64,000 nucleotides of DNA from Nitrosomonadales bacterium (GCA_016235045.1 JACRME010000022.1:43481-107480); one strand, 5' to 3'; counted from the first letter of the stretch, positions 1 to 10,553 are shown. Notes: generated by a model from the sequence alone, not told the origin. Made by a program: numbers and translations.

Positions 1-1672
<1,672 letters not shown>

Positions 1673-1684
1673 TGTCTCTCTCCC

Positions 1685-2272
1685 TCAGTTGCAACGGATT
1701 GTTCCGTCTTCTGTTACCAACCATTCCACCTTGCGGTCGGTTTTCTCTTGTGGAATCTGTTGCACTACCTGCAGTGCGTATGCCCCGGCGACCAGGGCCG
1801 GTTGATGCGGCATGTGCGCGAGCAGCCGGTCGTAATAGCCGCCGCCGTATCCCAGACGCGCACCTTCGCGGGTGAAGGCCACACCGGGCAGCAGAATGAA
1901 ATCCACCGTGCCCGGCGCATCTTCTTTGACGCAGCGTTCTGCGACTGGTTCACGTATGCCCATGAAGCCGGGGGCTACGTCACGATGCAAATCCCGCACG
2001 TGATACAAGTCCAGATGTTTGCTGGCGCGGTTCACGCGCGGCAGCAATACGCGCTTGCCGTCGGCGAAAGCCCGTTGCACCCAGAACTCGGATGCGAGTT
2101 CCGACCCGAAATTCAGATAACCCAGCACGGTATGCGCTTGCCGGTAGGTCGTTAGTTCGCATATGGACTCGACGATGGTGCGGCTTAGTCGCAGGCGCTC
2201 AGGCGCAGGCAGCTTTTCTCGGGTGGCGATAATGCGTTGCCTGAGTGTCTGTTTCAGCTCCGGTATTGTCAT
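1685..2272 (-). CDS. ygfA: 5-formyltetrahydrofolate cyclo-ligase
   Basis: Cytosolic enzyme (Fau/YgfA/MTHFS family) that uses ATP to convert 5-formyltetrahydrofolate to 5,10-methenyltetrahydrofolate, returning this storage folate to one-carbon metabolism. The 195-residue product has the family signature GYGGGYYDR near residues 141-149 and the basic N-terminal helix with KQTLRQRI. The ATG at 2272 is chosen over a TTG at 2296 because the family starts close to this point; a GAGG lies just upstream. It sits 12 bases before aceE on the same strand. In many proteobacteria this gene follows 6S RNA; no convincing 6S RNA was found upstream here. Confidence 0.93.
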   Translation of the reverse strand: MTIPELKQTLRQRIIATREKLPAPERLRLSRTIVESICELTTYRQAHTVLGYLNFGSELASEFWVQRAFADGKRVLLPRVNRASKHLDLYHVRDLHRDVAPGFMGIREPVAERCVKEDAPGTVDFILLPGVAFTREGARLGYGGGYYDRLLAHMPHQPALVAGAYALQVVQQIPQEKTDRKVEWLVTEDGTIRCN

Positions 2273-2303
2273 AACCTCACTGCCTTTCTCGCCCAAGCTT
2301 CTA

Positions 2304-2333
2304 ATTGTACAGCACCTTTCGCATATCCGATAA
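2304..2333 (-). promoter_or_regulatory. Candidate sigma-70 promoter for ygfA
   Basis: On the minus strand a TACAAT -10 hexamer (plus-strand 2304-2309) lies about 30 bases before the fau ATG, with a weak TTATCG-like -35 at an 18-base spacing. Only the -10 is convincing. It would give a leader of roughly 25 bases. Confidence 0.3.
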
Positions 2334-2672
2334 ATACCCTCGGAAACACTTCATAACCTGATTGCTGAAGGGGAAAACAGGTGCTTTATCGGCTAACTAT
2401 TGCTGCTAAAAATCGGGAACTGTCTGGAAATATGGCTGACCGTCGAGGGCAGCGAGTTGTTCGGGTACGAAATCATGGAAGGAGTTCGACGACATTATTC
2501 TTCTTTCTTGGTTTTATGTATCAATGGGATACATAAAATTTATTGCTAGTTCTATACCAATTACGGTACAGTTCGTCCTGCAGGCAAGCGTGAGGTTTGT
2601 AGAGGTCGCTGGTAACAGTGGCAGCCCAAACGGGCGGGATCCTCGAACTCAGGGCCTGCAATTTTTTTGCCC
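2334..2672. other. Intergenic stretch without a recognisable gene
   Basis: About 340 bases between fau and the DUF3800 gene, visibly more AT-rich than its surroundings. Short open frames occur on both strands but none has a ribosome binding site, a recognisable domain or sensible composition. It may be decayed coding sequence. No hairpin with a T-tract and no tRNA was found. Confidence 0.5.
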
Positions 2673-3449
2673 TCATTTTCTTATCGCCTCCAACACCCTG
2701 GCGATTTCAGCTTTATCCTCGCACCAGAACTTCAGTCCATAACCTTCTATTTTTCCCTCATGGCGATAGACGGTGGGGGCAATCAGTTTTAGATAGCGTT
2801 CCTCAACCTCTCCGTACTGATTTTTGTGTACGGCATAGAAAACGCTGGTCGCGACGGCATCTGCCAGTTGCAGGCCAGCCAACTGATCGTGATTCACCGC
2901 GTTAACCAAAGCAGGATCAACAACATTCCAATCAATACGCACATCCTTGGTGACGTCGGTTTTAAGCTGGGTCAGATAATTGCGCAGGTCGTCGTAAGAC
3001 ATGGCGCTGCGGTTGGAGAAAATCAGTTCCGCGCGGCCATTGCCTTGACCGGCTTTGTGATGATCGCGGCACAACCAGGAAACACGTTCCAGTAACAAGC
3101 GACAGGCATATCGGTAAAGCGAATATTTTTGCTGCTGAAAATTCTCTGGTTCGGGAATAGAGGGTTTGTGTATCAGCACGCTGACAGCACGAGCCTGAGC
3201 TTGGCCGATTAGTCTTGCTAGCGGCACACGCTGTTCATGTTTCAACTCGCGGAAATGCAGCGGATGCTTGGGAGGCTTTTTCAAAAGTTCGCGTGCTTGC
3301 TTGGCAAGAGCGACTGTCATCAAATCATTTTCGCGGCGAAACACCAGGGCCGAAAGTACCAGCCAGCGCGAACTTCCTTGCTCGTTGGGCAAAAACGTGA
3401 AGCCCTCATCGCCTGACTCATCGATGTAAACGCGGTAGCTAGAGGTCAT
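2673..3449 (-). CDS. DUF3800 domain protein
   Basis: A 258-residue protein of the DUF3800 family. The hallmark YIDESGDEG motif is at residues 8-15, and a second acidic segment (GLQLADAVATSVF) lies near residue 200. The family is thought to have an RNase H-like fold with acidic metal-binding residues and often sits in defence or mobile regions; its biochemical role is not established. The ATG at 3449 is preferred to a TTG at 3464 because AAGGA lies five bases before it. It stands alone between fau and ilvA, neither of which is functionally related, so it looks like an accessory insertion. Function is not assigned beyond the family. Confidence 0.8.
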   Translation of the reverse strand: MTSSYRVYIDESGDEGFTFLPNEQGSSRWLVLSALVFRRENDLMTVALAKQARELLKKPPKHPLHFRELKHEQRVPLARLIGQAQARAVSVLIHKPSIPEPENFQQQKYSLYRYACRLLLERVSWLCRDHHKAGQGNGRAELIFSNRSAMSYDDLRNYLTQLKTDVTKDVRIDWNVVDPALVNAVNHDQLAGLQLADAVATSVFYAVHKNQYGEVEERYLKLIAPTVYRHEGKIEGYGLKFWCEDKAEIARVLEAIRK

Positions 3450-3540
3450 GCCGGTCCTTGGCAATTGTTGCAGTGCTCCCAGTTTGGGTACTTAATTCGT
3501 CGGAGTCGGCAAATTGATCAGCCACGACTATTTCCTGATG

Positions 3541-3583
3541 GTTCATGAGAATTTGTCGAGCGCTAAATGGCATTCTCATGAAC
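3541..3583. repeat. 12-bp perfect inverted repeat between DUF3800 gene and ilvA
   Basis: Arms GTTCATGAGAAT (3541-3552) and ATTCTCATGAAC (3572-3583) are perfectly complementary around a 19-base loop, twelve bases past the ilvA stop codon. There is no T-tract on either strand, so it is not a classical terminator. It could be a protein site or a remnant of a mobile element. Confidence 0.6.
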
Positions 3584-3594
3584 ATAATGCCGGT

Positions 3595-5112
3595 TTATCC
3601 CAAGAACAGCCGGTAGGCCGGATTGTCACTCTCGTCCCAGTACGGGTAGCCGAGGTTGTCGAGGAAGGTCTTGAGCGCTTTCTTGTCGGTGCGCGGCACC
3701 TGCATGCCGACCAGCACGCGGCCGTAGTCCGCGCCGTGGTTGCGGTAGTGGAACAGCGAGATGTTCCAGCTATGATCCATGCTGTTGAGGAAATTCATCA
3801 GCGCGCCGGGGCGCTCCGGGAATTCGAAACGGAACAGGATTTCGTCCTTGGCCTCCGGTGCGTGCCCGCCGACCAGGTGGCGCAAATGCAGCTTCGCCAT
3901 TTCGTTGTCGGACAGGTCAAGCGTAGGAAGCTTGCTGCGTTGCAGTTTGTCGACGAGGTCGGCCGTTTCCGACTGGTCCTTGACCTGGATGCCGACGAAT
4001 ACCTGCGCCGCTTCCGGATCGGCGTAACGGTAATTAAACTCCGTGATGTTGCGCTTGCCGAGCAGCGAGCAGAATTTGCGGAAGCTGCCGGGCGTTTCCG
4101 GGATGGTGACCGCGATGATGGATTCGCGCTTCTCGCCGATCTCGGAACGCTCGGCGACGAAACGCAGGCGGTCGAAATTCATGTTCGCGCCGCTGCACAC
4201 AGTCACCAGCGTTTCGCCCTTGAGCTTCTCGCGTTTGGCATACAGCTTGGCACCGGCCACGGCCAGTGCGCCCGCAGGTTCAAGTATCGAGCGCGTGTCC
4301 TGGAACACGTCCTTGATTGCGGCGCATACTTCATCGGTATCCACCAGCACCACTTCATCGACATATTGTTTGCATACACGGAAGGTTTCTTCGCCCGCCA
4401 GCTTGACCGCTGTGCCGTCCGAGAACAGGCCGACATCGTTGAGCGTGACGCGTTTCTTCGCCTTGAGCGAACGCGCCATCGCGTCGGAGTCGGTGGTCTG
4501 CACGCCGATGACCTTGATATCGGGGCGCACCTGCTTGACGTAAGCCGCCACGCCCGCGATCAAACCGCCGCCGCCGATGGCGCAGAAGATGGCGTGGATG
4601 GGCGCCTGGCGTTGACGCAGGATTTCCATGGCGATGGTGCCCTGTCCGGCGATCACATCGGGATCGTCGAACGGATGCACAAAGGTGAGTTTCTTTTCCT
4701 TTTCCAGCGCATAGGCGTGACTGCAGGCGTCGCTGTAACTGTCGCCGTGCATCACGATCTCGACGGAGCGCTGGCCGAAATGCCTGACCGCATCGATTTT
4801 CACCTGCGGGGTGGTAGTCGGCATCACGATGATCGCCTTGCAGCCCAGGCGATGCGCGCTGAGCGCCACGCCCTGCGCGTGGTTGCCCGCCGAGGCGGCA
4901 ATCACGCCGCGCTTGAGTTGTTCCGGGGTGAGCTGCGCCATCTTGTTATAGGCACCGCGCAGCTTGAACGAGAACACCGGCTGCATGTCTTCGCGCTTGA
5001 ACAGCACGTTGTTGCCGATGCGCGCCGACAGGCCGGGGGCGAGCTCCAGCGGCGATTCGATGGCCACGTCATAGACGCGGGCGGTAAGAATTCTTTTTAA
5101 ATAACTTTGCAT
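3595..5112 (-). CDS. ilvA: Threonine ammonia-lyase, biosynthetic
   Basis: Pyridoxal-phosphate enzyme that deaminates threonine to 2-oxobutanoate, the committed step toward isoleucine. The 505 residues match the long biosynthetic type: catalytic domain with the PLP lysine K50 in FSFKLRGAYNK, SAGNHAQG at 74-81 and the phosphate-binding GGGGL at 180-184, followed by two ACT-like regulatory repeats (from about 320, RPGALMNFLN in the second) that normally bind isoleucine and valine. The ATG at 5112 is the only sensible start. ilvD lies 50 kb away, so the isoleucine pathway is scattered. A palindromic repeat lies between the upstream HAD gene and this start. Confidence 0.97.
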   Translation of the reverse strand: MQSYLKRILTARVYDVAIESPLELAPGLSARIGNNVLFKREDMQPVFSFKLRGAYNKMAQLTPEQLKRGVIAASAGNHAQGVALSAHRLGCKAIIVMPTTTPQVKIDAVRHFGQRSVEIVMHGDSYSDACSHAYALEKEKKLTFVHPFDDPDVIAGQGTIAMEILRQRQAPIHAIFCAIGGGGLIAGVAAYVKQVRPDIKVIGVQTTDSDAMARSLKAKKRVTLNDVGLFSDGTAVKLAGEETFRVCKQYVDEVVLVDTDEVCAAIKDVFQDTRSILEPAGALAVAGAKLYAKREKLKGETLVTVCSGANMNFDRLRFVAERSEIGEKRESIIAVTIPETPGSFRKFCSLLGKRNITEFNYRYADPEAAQVFVGIQVKDQSETADLVDKLQRSKLPTLDLSDNEMAKLHLRHLVGGHAPEAKDEILFRFEFPERPGALMNFLNSMDHSWNISLFHYRNHGADYGRVLVGMQVPRTDKKALKTFLDNLGYPYWDESDNPAYRLFLG

Positions 5113-5194
5113 GATGTTTTGCAGACGGTTGAACCGAATGCAAGATTAGCAGGAAACCGGCTTCAATGCTTAATCCCCGGCAATCCATTAGGCC

Positions 5195-5305
5195 CGTCAT
5201 ACCGGCGCAGGCCGGTATCCAGTGAAAAAGAAACTCCTGCAACGCAGGACAAAACCAAAGGCATGATGAATACTGCGCTGGATACCGGCCTGCGCCGGTA
5301 TGACG
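5195..5305. repeat. MITE-like inverted repeat, family A copy 1
   Basis: A 111-bp element with perfectly complementary 28-base arms (5195-5222 and 5278-5305). Each arm itself folds into an 8-bp hairpin with a GCAG loop (ATACCGGC/GCCGGTAT). A third hairpin, TCCTGC-AAC-GCAGGA (5235-5249), sits inside, followed by ACAAAACCAAAGGCATG. The same architecture recurs at 60816-60930 with different but self-complementary stems. No coding capacity. It lies between the HAD gene and ilvA, both transcribed leftward. Confidence 0.85.
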
Positions 5306-5323
5306 AACTGGAGGTGGTTGCGG

Positions 5324-6028
5324 TTATGCGCTCAGCCCGATCATCTTGTAGAAATTGGCGAGATCGCTCAAATCATGAAATACCGCTGCCGCTCCAGTGA
5401 AGTCCTGAGTGCGGGTAAACGGGTTGGTCGTGATGTAAGTCTTGATCCCCGCATCCAGCGCAGAACGCAGGCCGTTGCTTGAATCTTCCAGCGCAATGCA
5501 ATCCTGCGCCGCGAGCTTCAATTCGTTCAGCACCCAGTTGTAAATGTCCGGCGCTGGCTTCTTCAGCGGCACGATGTCGCCGCAACCGAGGGCGTCAAAG
5601 TACGTGTTCCAGTCCTTGCCTAATCCAACTTCCAGCAAGGCGGCGACGTTCTCCGGCGAGGTGGTGGTGGCGATGGCGAGTTTCAAACCGGCCTTGTGCG
5701 CATCGAGGATGAGTTGCCTGATTCCCGGGCGCAACGGGATATGGCCATCGCGCAACGCGGCGGTGTAATGCGCGGTCTTCTGCACATGCAGCTTCTTCAC
5801 GAAGCCTTCGTAATCGGCAGGCTTGCTGAAATCCGCCAGAAAACTCTCGACGAAATACCTGATGCGTTCCTTGCCGCCCGTCACCTTGAGCAACTTGCCG
5901 TACAGCGCCACGTCCCAGTTCCAAGGCAGATTGTTCTCGGCGAAGGCCTGGTTGAATGCGATGCGGTGCGCGTCCTCGGTATCGGCCAGTGTGCCGTCGA
6001 CGTCGAAGATGATGGCTTTGAGGGGCAT
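5324..6028 (-). CDS. HAD-superfamily phosphatase, CbbY-like
   Basis: A 234-residue haloacid dehalogenase-type hydrolase. Motif I is FDVDGTLAD with nucleophile D9 and D11; motif II is the ATTTSP segment near 120; motif III is the lysine in PLKKPAPDIYNW near 165; motif IV is ALEDSSNG near 180. The helical cap between motifs I and II and the overall sequence resemble the CbbY/phosphoglycolate phosphatase branch, which acts on sugar phosphates. The precise substrate cannot be read from sequence, and no Calvin cycle genes are nearby, so cbbY is not given as a symbol. Start ATG at 6028. It precedes ilvA on the same strand but a palindromic repeat separates them. Confidence 0.88.
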   Translation of the reverse strand: MPLKAIIFDVDGTLADTEDAHRIAFNQAFAENNLPWNWDVALYGKLLKVTGGKERIRYFVESFLADFSKPADYEGFVKKLHVQKTAHYTAALRDGHIPLRPGIRQLILDAHKAGLKLAIATTTSPENVAALLEVGLGKDWNTYFDALGCGDIVPLKKPAPDIYNWVLNELKLAAQDCIALEDSSNGLRSALDAGIKTYITTNPFTRTQDFTGAAAVFHDLSDLANFYKMIGLSA

Positions 6029-6059
6029 GGTGTTGATCAGTTGTGTAGAGCGCTCTCAA

Positions 6060-7856
6060 TTAAAGTGTTTCAAACCAGTTTTTAAGCTTTAACGCCATTA
6101 GTTTGCGCCGCTCTTCTAAGAACAATGGGTAATCAACTACTTCACCAACCAGCATGGATTCGGGAATACAGTTCATTCGAAAGTTGGCAAGTAACTCATT
6201 TGGGTTGGTGATGCCGCCATATTTCATTTCTCCACCACTAACCTGATCGGCAAGTTCGGCGAAATATATACTAGGTGCCTTGGCACCTATGGCAATGTTG
6301 ATCTCACTTTGGGCGATTACAAAATTGGCAATCTGGTTATATACACCGCGCGTTTTGCCATCGTCCTTGAGATACTTCTTGGGGAAAACATGGTGGACAT
6401 CTGCTCGGTTGAGCAATAGATCAGTTACGCTAATGTCACGCGAGAGAAATCCCTTATCTCCCAACTTTATTTGTGCTGCTTGATAGCAGCGGAAATAAGG
6501 GCTGCCAATCGACGAGGTGTCCATGAACTGTGGCAGCATGCCCGTCCAGAAGCTATCAGGCAGTTCGTTTGGAATAATGGACTCTACATACTCTTTTACG
6601 CCTCTACTTCCGATCTGACGAATGTCAAAATCAAAAGTTGATTCTGGCGAGCCACTGTATCGACCACGTAGCATCGACATTACAAACCAGCGCCTAACAA
6701 TATGCTCCAATTCCGCCGCAGGCACATTCTCGGCTCGACCCCGCAAATAAATTATGTAAGCAAAATTAATTGTATTCTGGCTGCCAATCAAATCGCTTAT
6801 TACAAATCCAGCCGAACGCAAGATCATGGTAATGCGATCAAAGTGCGTTTTGTTCACGAAGGCGAGGATGCCTTTTTTTAGTTTTGCAAAGGACTCTTCT
6901 GCGATAGCCTCTTCGTATTGCTTGGTTTCAAAATTACGGCCCGACAGTAGCGCAACCAAATCCTGCAATTTCCCGCGACCGAATTCCGAGGTAAAGGCTA
7001 CTCGCAGCATGTCGGTGTAAGCGGGGTCATAAATATCGTCATTAACGTTTGCTATCCACTTTATTTGATCATAAAACTCCGTGGCTACAAATGCACTGTC
7101 TCCCTTTTTAATTTTTGCCAGGAATTCTGGTGCAATAGCTAGATGGCAGAAGTAGTCAATCGCCTTACGAAGCATATTGCCCGCATAGGTCGTATTCACC
7201 GCAATCTTTGACATTGCGAAATCGGCTTGAGAGAGTGGCGAACCAGCCGAGTTCACACGAATAAAAATTTCAGTGACAGTCTCAATATCAAGGTCTTCCG
7301 CTAATTCGATGATGCCCACATGATTATGTGTGATACCCCGCAACTTTTCGATTACTTTGAAGATGCTATCTTGGGAGCAATTTGGGTTCGCTTTGCAATA
7401 ATCAGTTACCAATTGATAAACACCAGTTGCGGGTTCAAACACCTTGGACACGTCAGGAAGCCACGCAACATCTTTGCGAATAGCTGGGTTAGCTACTTCA
7501 AAAGTTTCTTCTTGGGGGTTAAAAGCAATCTGAATGGTTCTGGTTTCGTAATCGTCGGTCAGCACTTCTACACCGAGTAAAGAAGCCATCAATGCGGTCA
7601 CGCGCTGCTGTCCATCAATCAATATGCGCTTCCCCATTGAGGTAGAGCCATCCTTTAGTTTAACTGTCGGATTTCTCCATGCGATCAGATAGCCAACTGG
7701 GTAGCCTTGATAGAGCGAATCCAACAGATTGCGCACTTTTGTGGCCTCCCAAACAAATGGTCTCTGAATTTCGGGTATGGCAATCTCGCCAGACTTTACC
7801 CATGTCAACAGGGTTTCAACTGGGTGGGGTGTTACCGAATAACGTTGAGTAGACAT
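6060..7856 (-). CDS. DUF262/HNH (GmrSD-like) protein, probable defence nuclease
   Basis: A 598-residue protein with an N-terminal DUF262 (ParB/Srx-like) domain: PEIQRPFVW at about 28-36 and [12 protein letters not shown] at 78-89, both typical of GmrS. Near residues 485-495 [12 protein letters not shown] resembles the histidine core of HNH/DUF1524 nucleases, as in GmrD. Single-chain DUF262-DUF1524 proteins belong to the type IV restriction family that attacks modified phage DNA; that role here is inference. The ATG at 7856 has AGGTGA six bases upstream, while the TTG at 7862 directly abuts it. Base composition is visibly more AT-rich than ffh and the HAD gene on either side, a sign of transfer. 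It stands alone, with no methylase or partner gene. Confidence 0.85.
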   Translation of the reverse strand: MSTQRYSVTPHPVETLLTWVKSGEIAIPEIQRPFVWEATKVRNLLDSLYQGYPVGYLIAWRNPTVKLKDGSTSMGKRILIDGQQRVTALMASLLGVEVLTDDYETRTIQIAFNPQEETFEVANPAIRKDVAWLPDVSKVFEPATGVYQLVTDYCKANPNCSQDSIFKVIEKLRGITHNHVGIIELAEDLDIETVTEIFIRVNSAGSPLSQADFAMSKIAVNTTYAGNMLRKAIDYFCHLAIAPEFLAKIKKGDSAFVATEFYDQIKWIANVNDDIYDPAYTDMLRVAFTSEFGRGKLQDLVALLSGRNFETKQYEEAIAEESFAKLKKGILAFVNKTHFDRITMILRSAGFVISDLIGSQNTINFAYIIYLRGRAENVPAAELEHIVRRWFVMSMLRGRYSGSPESTFDFDIRQIGSRGVKEYVESIIPNELPDSFWTGMLPQFMDTSSIGSPYFRCYQAAQIKLGDKGFLSRDISVTDLLLNRADVHHVFPKKYLKDDGKTRGVYNQIANFVIAQSEINIAIGAKAPSIYFAELADQVSGGEMKYGGITNPNELLANFRMNCIPESMLVGEVVDYPLFLEERRKLMALKLKNWFETL

Positions 7857-7913
7857 GGGCAATCACCTGAATGGTTGAGTAACAATACGATAATCGATTG
7901 GCAGTGGGTCGGG

Positions 7914-9266
7914 TTAACGCACCCCCGGAAACTTCCCTGCCATCCCCTTCATCATCTTCGCCATGCCACCCTTGCCGCTGATCATTTTCATCATCTTCTG
8001 CGATTGCTCGAACTGGTTCAGCAGTTGATTGACGTGCATTACCTGCACACCTGCTCCGGCCGCGATACGGCGTTTGCGCGAGGCCTTTATCTGTTCGGGG
8101 TGGCTGCGTTCCCAAGGGGTCATTGAATTGATGATGCCTTCGGTACGGTTGATCTGGCGTTCGTCGATCTTGGCTCCGGCAGCGGCTTGCGACAATTGCG
8201 CGGGCAGTTTGTCCATCAGTGCCGACATGCCGCCCATCTTGCGCATTTGCACGATCTGCATTTTGAAATCATTGAGGTCGAAGCCTTTGCCGGTCTGCAT
8301 CTTTTTCGCCAGCTTCTGCGCTTCGCCGATATCGACGTTGCGCTGTGCATCTTCCAGCAGGGACAGCACATCGCCCATGCCGAGGATGCGCTGTGCCATG
8401 CGCTCGGGGTGGAAGGCTTCGAGGCCGTTGGGCTTTTCGCTGACGCCGACGAACTTGATCGGCTTGCCGGTGATCTGGCGCACCGACAAGGCCGCACCGC
8501 CGCGCGCATCGCCGTCCAGCTTGGTGAGGATGACGCCGGTCAGCGGCAGTGCATCGCCGAAGGCTTTTGCGGTATTCACCGCGTCCTGGCCAGTCATCGC
8601 GTCGACCACGAACAGGGTTTCGATGGGTTTCACGGCGGCATGCAATTCTTTGATCTCCGCCATCATCGCTTCGTCTATGGCGAGACGACCGGCGGTGTCG
8701 ACGATCAGCACTTCATGGTGGTGTTTGCGCGCCCAGTCCAGGGCGGCAAGGGCGATGTCGAGCGGTTTCTGGCTGGCTTCGGAAGGGAAGAAGTCGATGT
8801 CGAGTTGCTGTGCCAGTGTGCGCAGTTGCTCGATAGCTGCAGGGCGGTAGACGTCGCAACTGACCAGCAATACCTTTTTCTTGTTCTGTTCGCGCAGCAG
8901 TTTGGCCAGCTTGCCGCTGCTGGTGGTTTTACCGGCACCCTGCAGGCCGGCCATCAGGATCACGGCGGGCGGCACGGCGGCGAGGTTGAGCGCATCGTTG
9001 TGCTCGCCCATCAGCTTGGTCAGTTCGCGGTTCACCACGCCGATCAGCGCCTGGCCTGGCTGCAGGTTGCCAATGACTTCCTGGCCCAGCGCGGCTTCCT
9101 TCACCTTGGCGATGAACTCTTTTACCACTGGCAGCGCGACATCGGCCTCCAGCAGGGCGAGGCGCACTTCGCGCATGGCGTCCTGGATGTTGTTCTCGGT
9201 CAGCCGCGCCTGGCCGCGCAGGTTCTTGACGATGCCGCTAAAGCGTTGGGTTAAGTTGTCCAGCAT
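7914..9266 (-). CDS. ffh: Signal recognition particle protein (SRP54 homologue)
   Basis: GTPase that binds 4.5S RNA and signal sequences of nascent membrane proteins and delivers ribosomes to FtsY at the inner membrane. The 450 residues show the N domain (1-90), the G domain with P-loop GLQGAGKTT (107-115), DTAGR near 190 and TKLDGDARGG near 248, and a methionine-rich M domain from about 300, ending in GMAKMMKGMAGKFPG. Length is normal for the family. Start ATG at 9266. The divergent neighbour is a CcsA/YpjD-like membrane protein, the usual partner of ffh in proteobacteria. Confidence 0.98.
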   Translation of the reverse strand: MLDNLTQRFSGIVKNLRGQARLTENNIQDAMREVRLALLEADVALPVVKEFIAKVKEAALGQEVIGNLQPGQALIGVVNRELTKLMGEHNDALNLAAVPPAVILMAGLQGAGKTTSSGKLAKLLREQNKKKVLLVSCDVYRPAAIEQLRTLAQQLDIDFFPSEASQKPLDIALAALDWARKHHHEVLIVDTAGRLAIDEAMMAEIKELHAAVKPIETLFVVDAMTGQDAVNTAKAFGDALPLTGVILTKLDGDARGGAALSVRQITGKPIKFVGVSEKPNGLEAFHPERMAQRILGMGDVLSLLEDAQRNVDIGEAQKLAKKMQTGKGFDLNDFKMQIVQMRKMGGMSALMDKLPAQLSQAAAGAKIDERQINRTEGIINSMTPWERSHPEQIKASRKRRIAAGAGVQVMHVNQLLNQFEQSQKMMKMISGKGGMAKMMKGMAGKFPGVR

Positions 9267-9362
9267 GATTGAAATCCCGGTGTTGTTTCAGCGCGCGCCG
9301 CTACAGACACATCCGCGGCGCTTCCTGTAGAATCCGCACAGTCTAAAACATCTGCACTCTCC

Positions 9363-10175
9363 ATGTCGAACCAAGCGCTGCATCTGCTCACGTTTGTCCT
9401 TTATGCTGTTCTGGCTATTCTGTTCTGGCGCGCGCAGTCGGCCGGCAATGCGGAACAGCAGAATCGCGGTGCGCTGGGCTTCGCCGTGATTGTGCCGCTG
9501 GCGTTGCACGGCTGGCTGTTGTACCAGACCTTATTTATATGGGGGGCGCTGAACCTGGGGCTGGTCTATGCGCTGTCGCTGATCCTGTGGCTGACCGTGC
9601 TGGTGTACTGGGTGGCGCGCTACTTCTATCCGCTGTCCAGTCTGCAGACGCTGGTTCTACCGCTGGCCGCTGTCAGTGCGGTGCTGCCCGCGCTCTTTCC
9701 GGTTGCCCGCATCCTGTCGCAGCCTGCTTCGGGCCTGTTCGATACCCATGTACTGGGGGCCATGCTGGCCTACAGCCTGTTTACCATTGCCGCCTTGCAT
9801 GCCGCGCTGATGTCGCTGGTGGAAAAGCGCCTGCATCACGCCAAAATGCCCAAAGTATTGCAAAACCTGCCGCCGCTGCTGACCATGGAAACCTTGTTAT
9901 TCCGTGTCGTTGGTGTGGGTTTTGTGCTGCTGACCATTACTGTGGTGTCCGGCATGCTGTTTTCCGAGAAAATCTTCGGCCATCCTTTGCGGTTTACCCA
10001 TATGACCCTGTTCGGGATCGCTTCCTGGGCGGTGTTCGCAACGCTGCTTTGGGGCCACCATGCCTACGGCTGGCGCGGCCATACAGCGGTGCGCTGGACG
10101 CTGAGCGGCTTCGGATTCCTGATTCTGGCCTACCTGGGCTCCCAGTTCGTGCTGGAAGTCGTCCTGCATCGCTAA
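9363..10175 (+). CDS. CcsA/YpjD-family inner membrane protein
   Basis: A 270-residue polytopic membrane protein with about eight hydrophobic helices, related to the cytochrome c assembly (CcsA/CcmC/HemX) family. The conserved segment with histidines, FGHPLRFTHMTLFGIASW followed by WGHHAYGWRGHTA near 205-240, matches the family heme-handling core; FDTHVLGAMLAYSLF near 122-136 carries a further conserved histidine. The E. coli relative next to ffh is YpjD (CorE), of uncertain function. It is divergent from ffh and upstream of rpsP. A role in heme handling or in ion transport cannot be decided from sequence. Confidence 0.88.
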   Translation: MSNQALHLLTFVLYAVLAILFWRAQSAGNAEQQNRGALGFAVIVPLALHGWLLYQTLFIWGALNLGLVYALSLILWLTVLVYWVARYFYPLSSLQTLVLPLAAVSAVLPALFPVARILSQPASGLFDTHVLGAMLAYSLFTIAALHAALMSLVEKRLHHAKMPKVLQNLPPLLTMETLLFRVVGVGFVLLTITVVSGMLFSEKIFGHPLRFTHMTLFGIASWAVFATLLWGHHAYGWRGHTAVRWTLSGFGFLILAYLGSQFVLEVVLHR

Positions 10176-10207
10176 TTCCCCTCGGGATTTTCCTGTCAAA
10201 ACAGTCC

Positions 10208-10237
10208 TTGCCAGGGATTGGCAAGGTATCGTAGAAT
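10208..10237 (+). promoter_or_regulatory. Candidate sigma-70 promoter for the rpsP operon
   Basis: TTGCCA (10208-10213) and TAGAAT (10232-10237) are separated by 18 bases. Initiation near 10244 would give a leader of about 40 bases before the rpsP ATG. TAGAAT -10 elements recur in front of other genes in this window. Confidence 0.4.
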
Positions 10238-10285
10238 TCGCGCCCTTTTGGCATTGGCCGAAACTTAAATTATTGGGTAATCATT

Positions 10286-10540
10286 ATGGTAGTCATTCGT
10301 CTTTCTCGTGGCGGCGCGAAGAATCGCCCGTTCTACAACGTGGTGGTGGCGGATTCCCGCAACCGTCGTGACGGTCGCTTTATCGAGCGCATCGGCTTCT
10401 ACAACCCGCTTGCAGTTGAAGGCGCCGAAGGCCTGCGCATCCAACTGGATCGCGTGACGCATTGGCAAGAGCGCGGCGCACAGCTAAGCGAGACCGTGGG
10501 CCGTTTGGTCAAAAAAGCCGGTGCAGCAGTCAAAGCCTGA
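10286..10540 (+). CDS. rpsP: 30S ribosomal protein S16
   Basis: Small-subunit ribosomal protein needed for 30S assembly, binding 16S rRNA. The 84 residues begin with [25 protein letters not shown], the conserved S16 N-terminus, and contain [12 protein letters not shown]; length is typical. It heads the rpsP-rimM-trmD-rplS operon, conserved across proteobacteria. The rimM start follows its stop codon by 13 bases. Confidence 0.98.
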   Translation: MVVIRLSRGGAKNRPFYNVVVADSRNRRDGRFIERIGFYNPLAVEGAEGLRIQLDRVTHWQERGAQLSETVGRLVKKAGAAVKA

Positions 10541-10553
10541 TGAGGCAAGCCCC

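Noticed and set aside
2272..2500. Possible 6S RNA upstream of ygfA
   Set aside because: The usual linkage made this worth checking, but the minus strand from 2500 to 2272 lacks the long imperfect stem with central bubble and the conserved closing sequences of 6S RNA.
2600..2665. tRNA-like T-arm sequence (GAGTTCGAGGATCC on the minus strand)
   Set aside because: No matching acceptor, D or anticodon arms could be built; it overlaps the end of the DUF3800 gene region and is probably chance.
3514..5100. Long open frame of 528 codons antisense to ilvA
   Set aside because: It is the complement of a well-supported threonine ammonia-lyase gene; composition is that of a shadow frame (rich in H, R, Q, D) and no domain is recognisable.
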